Assembly: GCF_004335085.1 (NCBI RefSeq)
Contig: NZ_RQRS01000016.1
Coordinates: 90,864 to 125,486, forward strand
DNA length: 34,623 bases
Direction of reading: 5' to 3'
Source of the DNA: Pedobacter nototheniae
GTDB taxonomy: Bacteria > Bacteroidota > Bacteroidia > Sphingobacteriales > Sphingobacteriaceae
In this document: positions 32,092-34,623 of the stretch, in pieces
How the letters are laid out: every line of letters starts with the position of its first letter
Numbering within the stretch: position 1 is the first letter of the stretch
Translations under genes and position numbers: made by a program
The notes under the pieces: generated by a model
The model's input: the letters and a program-made list of their open reading frames with translations, nothing else
The model's database searches: none
Told to the model about the DNA's origin: nothing

Positions 32092-33075
32092 ATGAATAAA
32101 AAAGTAATTGTAAAGGTTTATCACGGTTATGGGCATAAGCAAAATCTGGTCGTTTATGGCCACGTTTTTAAGCAAAGGGCAAAAGCGGAGCAAATTTATA
32201 GCGATAATTTATGGGTTAATATTGTACATCTTTTTAAGCTCTTTATTTTGAAACCCTACCCATTTGTTCAGGTTCGATTACATTTTTTTAATCAAACAAT
32301 TTACAATAAAACTGAAAACGATGGCTTTTTTAAATTCGAATGGGCAGCAGAGCAGGATGTTCCTGCAGGATGGCACAACGTACTTATAGAAGCACTTGAT
32401 GATAAAAATGAAATCATAAATGTGGGCGAAGGCAAAGTTTATGTGCCCCACATTACCCAATACGCTTTTATTTCTGATGTAGATGATACTGTTATGGTTT
32501 CCCATTCTGCTACCATAGGCAGGAGATTGCGAGAGCTTTTTATTAAAAATCCCCGTACCCGAAAAACCTTCCCGCAGGTTGCAAGCCATTATCAGCAACT
32601 GGCTTTATCGCATACCCATAAAAATCAACCCAATCCATTTTTTTATGTAAGCAGCAGCGAATGGAATCTTTACGATTACTTAGTTGAAACATTTAGGTTT
32701 AATAAATTACCCGATGGCGCTTTTTTATTGAATCAAATTAAACGCTGGAAAGATTTATTTAGAACCGGCAAAACTGGTCATGAAGGAAAATTGCTGCGGG
32801 TAATGCGGATTCTTGACGCTTTTCCAAATCAGAAATTTATTTTCTTTGGAGATAATAGCCAGCAAGACCCTATCATATATAAAACTATAGTAGAAAAATA
32901 TCCTGAAAATATAGAAGCAGTTTATATCCGTAACATTCGCCAGGAGAAAGAGAGTGATACTAAAATATTAATGGAGCAAATTGAATCTAAAAATGTAAAA
33001 ACCTGTTTGTTTAATAATAGTGCCGAAGCAATTGAACATTCGAAAGCCATCGGTTTAATTCAAAAAGATTATTAG
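32092..33075 (+). CDS. App1-like phosphatidate phosphatase (DUF2183)
   Basis: A 327-residue protein from the ATG at 32092 (upstream in-frame ATGs overlap the promoter region). The C-terminal HAD-like domain starts at the DxDxT motif, DVDDT (Asp129, Asp131, Thr133), and continues with FFYVSSSEWNLYDYL, GKTGHEGKLLRVM and FIFFGDNSQQDP. This is the App1/DUF2183 family, known from yeast App1 as a phosphatidate phosphatase. The N-terminal 120 residues are beta-rich (VKVYHGYGHKQNLVVYGHVF). No signal peptide is seen. With the divergent lipid kinase it forms a kinase/phosphatase pair; CAACTTTG at 32062-32069 is a one-mismatch -7 box. Confidence 0.88.
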   Translation: MNKKVIVKVYHGYGHKQNLVVYGHVFKQRAKAEQIYSDNLWVNIVHLFKLFILKPYPFVQVRLHFFNQTIYNKTENDGFFKFEWAAEQDVPAGWHNVLIEALDDKNEIINVGEGKVYVPHITQYAFISDVDDTVMVSHSATIGRRLRELFIKNPRTRKTFPQVASHYQQLALSHTHKNQPNPFFYVSSSEWNLYDYLVETFRFNKLPDGAFLLNQIKRWKDLFRTGKTGHEGKLLRVMRILDAFPNQKFIFFGDNSQQDPIIYKTIVEKYPENIEAVYIRNIRQEKESDTKILMEQIESKNVKTCLFNNSAEAIEHSKAIGLIQKDY

Positions 33076-33077
33076 AA

Positions 33078-33144
33078 AAGCAAAGTCAATGCTTATTGGT
33101 CAAAGTAGCCCCGCCCTTTGCTTAATCCCGCTGAAAAATCGCGG
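33078..33144. terminator. Weak inverted repeats between convergent genes
   Basis: AAGCAAAG (33078-33085) pairs with CTTTGCTT (33116-33123) over a long loop, and CCGC (33128-33131) with GCGG (33141-33144). They lie between convergent stops at 33075 and 33178, where a bidirectional terminator is expected, but no T tract is present. Confidence 0.25.
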
Positions 33145-33177
33145 ATAACGCTGTCGGTCAGGTTTAAATAACAAAAC

Positions 33178-33546
33178 TCAGCTTATTGATTTTCCGAAAG
33201 GCGTAAATGCTAAATTCATTAATTTAAAATGTTGGCGCCCAAAAGGGATTCCTATAATAGTAATACACAACAAAAGTCCAAATACCAAATGAGTTAATGC
33301 AATCCAAAATCCCCCAAAACATAACCATATAATATTCATAATGGTTGATAAACATCCAGTGTTTGATGATGTATCCCTAATTTTTACCCCAAAAGGTGCC
33401 AAACCAACTATTGCAAATTTAAAGCATTGTAAACCAAAAGGAATTCCAACAATAGTTAGACAGAGAATCAAGCCGCCGAAAATATATTCTAAAAAGATAA
33501 AGAAACCGCCAAAAATGATCCAGATAATATTGCCTATAAAATTCAT
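33178..33546 (-). CDS. yccF: YccF family membrane protein
   Basis: A 122-residue membrane protein built of two similar halves (residues about 3-57 and 67-121). Each has a W-(I/L)-x-F-G-G-F segment, a hydrophobic helix, and then IVGIPFG or IIGIPFG, followed by LAPFGVKI or FTPFGKSI. This duplicated pattern is the hallmark of the YccF domain; the function is not known. The transcript is convergent with the App1-like gene. A one-mismatch -7 box (AATCTTTG on the minus strand, 33571-33578) lies upstream. Confidence 0.9.
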   Translation of the reverse strand: MNFIGNIIWIIFGGFFIFLEYIFGGLILCLTIVGIPFGLQCFKFAIVGLAPFGVKIRDTSSNTGCLSTIMNIIWLCFGGFWIALTHLVFGLLLCITIIGIPFGRQHFKLMNLAFTPFGKSIS

Positions 33547-33620
33547 GCTATGCTTTTATTTTAAGATCATCAAAGATTAATATTGTTACGGATGATATAA
33601 AAGTGATGCCAGATTATGTT

Positions 33621-33628
33621 TAACTTTA
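33621..33628 (+). promoter_or_regulatory. -7-like box for the small secreted protein
   Basis: TAACTTTA differs by one base from TAnnTTTG and lies 24 bp before the ATG at 33653; this argues against the in-frame GTG at 33629. Confidence 0.4.
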
Positions 33629-33652
33629 GTGTACACACAAAAAGAAACAAAA

Positions 33653-34009
33653 ATGAAAAAAGTAATCCTTTTAGCAGCAATAGCTGCGTGCCTTGCATTT
33701 TCCAAAAGTAAGGCACAAACTGTAGGCGGTGTTCGTTTAAGTGATATTCAGTCTGAATACGTCGATGTTTCAGAGATGCGAGGTGCATTTGGAGGCAAAG
33801 TTTTTATTTTAGTAGAGCACGGACAAAAAATAGATTCATCCGATGATGCCTTAATTAGAGATGATAAAGAAAAAAAACTAGAATATAAATCTGCTTTAGA
33901 TTTTATTAGTATTATGAAAAAGTACGGTTATGACCTTTTTCAGGTTTACGCAATAGGTTCTGATAAAGATATTAATGATCGCCATTATATCTTGAAAAAG
34001 AAAAGCTAG
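33653..34009 (+). CDS. Small secreted protein of unknown function
   Basis: A 118-residue protein starting at the ATG at 33653, where a signal peptide begins (MKKVILLAAIAACLAFSKSKA, then Q). The mature part of about 96 residues has GGVRLSDIQSEYVDVSEM, KVFILVEHGQKI and a Lys/Asp-rich middle. No catalytic motif or known domain was recognised. It is likely periplasmic or outer-membrane associated. It is a single gene with its own promoter-like box and a terminator after it. Confidence 0.75.
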   Translation: MKKVILLAAIAACLAFSKSKAQTVGGVRLSDIQSEYVDVSEMRGAFGGKVFILVEHGQKIDSSDDALIRDDKEKKLEYKSALDFISIMKKYGYDLFQVYAIGSDKDINDRHYILKKKS

Positions 34010-34023
34010 CATATATATAGTAT

Positions 34024-34062
34024 GCACCTGAATAAATTTTAAACCAATTCAGGCGCTCTTTA
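34024..34062 (+). terminator. Terminator of the small secreted protein gene
   Basis: CCTGAAT (34027-34033) pairs with ATTCAGG (34047-34053), extended by GC pairs after one mismatch (34024-34025 with 34055-34056), then a T-rich stretch. It starts 15 bp after the stop codon. Confidence 0.65.
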
Positions 34063-34242
34063 TAAATCTTTTTACTCCTTTTTTGCTTTTCTTGCATGAA
34101 AAAGCCAAGCCATATTAATTAAAAATCCCTTGTAGATTGCCCCAAACACCCATTGACTAAAAAAGTTTGGGGTTATGATTTATTTTTTGAGCTTGAAAAC
34201 CATGCTGTTAGGATGTTTAGGTGAAATAAAGGGTTTGTTGGT
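34063..34242. other. Gene-free spacer before rRNA-type promoters
   Basis: No open frame of interest. The only structure is an 8-bp inverted repeat, CCCCAAAC (34140-34147) with GTTTGGGG (34165-34172). Confidence 0.4.
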
Positions 34243-34273
34243 TTTGCTGTTTTGAATAATTTTTCTACTTTTG
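34243..34273 (+). promoter_or_regulatory. Tandem promoter P1 of a putative rRNA operon
   Basis: TTTG (34243-34246), 19 nt, TACTTTTG (34266-34273): a full match to the Bacteroidota -33/-7 consensus. It is followed by CAACCCGCTTCGGA. Confidence 0.75.
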
Positions 34274-34347
34274 CAACCCGCTTCGGAGGAAGAGGAATTG
34301 AGGAGAGTGGTTGAAAAGAGAGAGCGGCAATTATTTTCAAATAAAAG

Positions 34348-34377
34348 TTGCGATTGAATAAAAGATTGCTACCTTTG
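34348..34377 (+). promoter_or_regulatory. Tandem promoter P2 of a putative rRNA operon
   Basis: TTG (34348-34350), 19 nt, TACCTTTG (34370-34377), followed by CAGCCCGGTTCGGA, nearly the same initial transcribed sequence as P1. The repeated block suggests promoter duplication. Confidence 0.75.
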
Positions 34378-34517
34378 CAGCCCGGTTCGGAAGGACGGGA
34401 AGCAGGGCGAAAAGGTGAAGAGAGATTAGAATTGAAGGAATGGGAAAAACGGGGTTTAAGAAAGCTTTAAGCGAACTAAACCGGTAAAACAAAAGAAAAA
34501 AAAAGATTTTATTTTTC

Positions 34518-34547
34518 TTGCGGATTAAAAAAGTTTTTCTACCTTTG
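34518..34547 (+). promoter_or_regulatory. Tandem promoter P3 of a putative rRNA operon
   Basis: TTG (34518-34520), 19 nt, TACCTTTG (34540-34547), followed by CAATCCC. Together with P1 and P2 and the lack of any coding frame after it, this looks like the promoter region of a 16S-23S-5S operon starting past the right edge. No rRNA sequence itself is in the window. Confidence 0.7.
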
Positions 34548-34623
34548 CAATCCCAAACGGAAACGAAGGGATCCAGAAGCAGCGGATGTTGCGGAAGGGA
34601 ATAAAAAAAGATTGAAATAAACG

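Overview
The window looks like a chromosomal segment of a low-GC member of the Bacteroidota, most like the Sphingobacteriaceae (Pedobacter-type); the genus is an inference. Supporting signs are a type IX secretion cargo with a gliding-type C-terminal domain beside a PorP/SprF partner, an Oar-like TonB-dependent receptor, a stand-alone YccF protein, weak or absent Shine-Dalgarno sites, and repeated matches to the Bacteroidota promoter box TAnnTTTG placed just upstream of start codons.

Layout. 1-1009 is gene-free: an intergenic repeat with two perfect hairpins (about 160-345), then a 13-unit, 21-bp tandem array (681-952) that ends 57 bp before a small uncharacterised gene (1010-1483). 1484-1767 holds a terminator and a 15-bp perfect hairpin. 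1798-11303 encodes a giant PKD/Ig-like secreted protein and its PorP/SprF-like partner. 11426-12715 is an MFS exporter. On the minus strand come a PLDc_N-type small membrane protein, an ABC exporter, an Oar-like receptor, and two overlapping amidohydrolase-superfamily genes (12731-22503). 22614-23060 is a small haem-b-like membrane protein.

23097-26268 is a tryptophan block: promoter, a 25-codon leader peptide with Trp-Leu-Trp, a 12-bp terminator hairpin, then trpE, trpG and trpC. trpD, trpF, trpB and trpA are not here. After a small lipoprotein, 27072-31173 is a plus-strand run: hflX, rbfA, a PAQR/hemolysin III protein, a cytosolic-looking M23 peptidase-like protein, a TonB_C-like secreted protein and a membrane protein. 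31166-33075 is a divergent pair of a diacylglycerol-kinase-family lipid kinase and an App1-like phosphatidate phosphatase, formally opposite activities. Then come YccF and a small secreted protein. The window ends (34243-34547) in three tandem strong promoters with identical 19-nt spacing, which read like the upstream region of an rRNA operon lying just past the right edge.

The two most interesting parts are the phased palindromic tandem array coupled to the uncharacterised gene at 1010-1483, and the apparent transcription attenuator controlling a split trp operon whose leader peptide seems to be translated from an almost leaderless mRNA.
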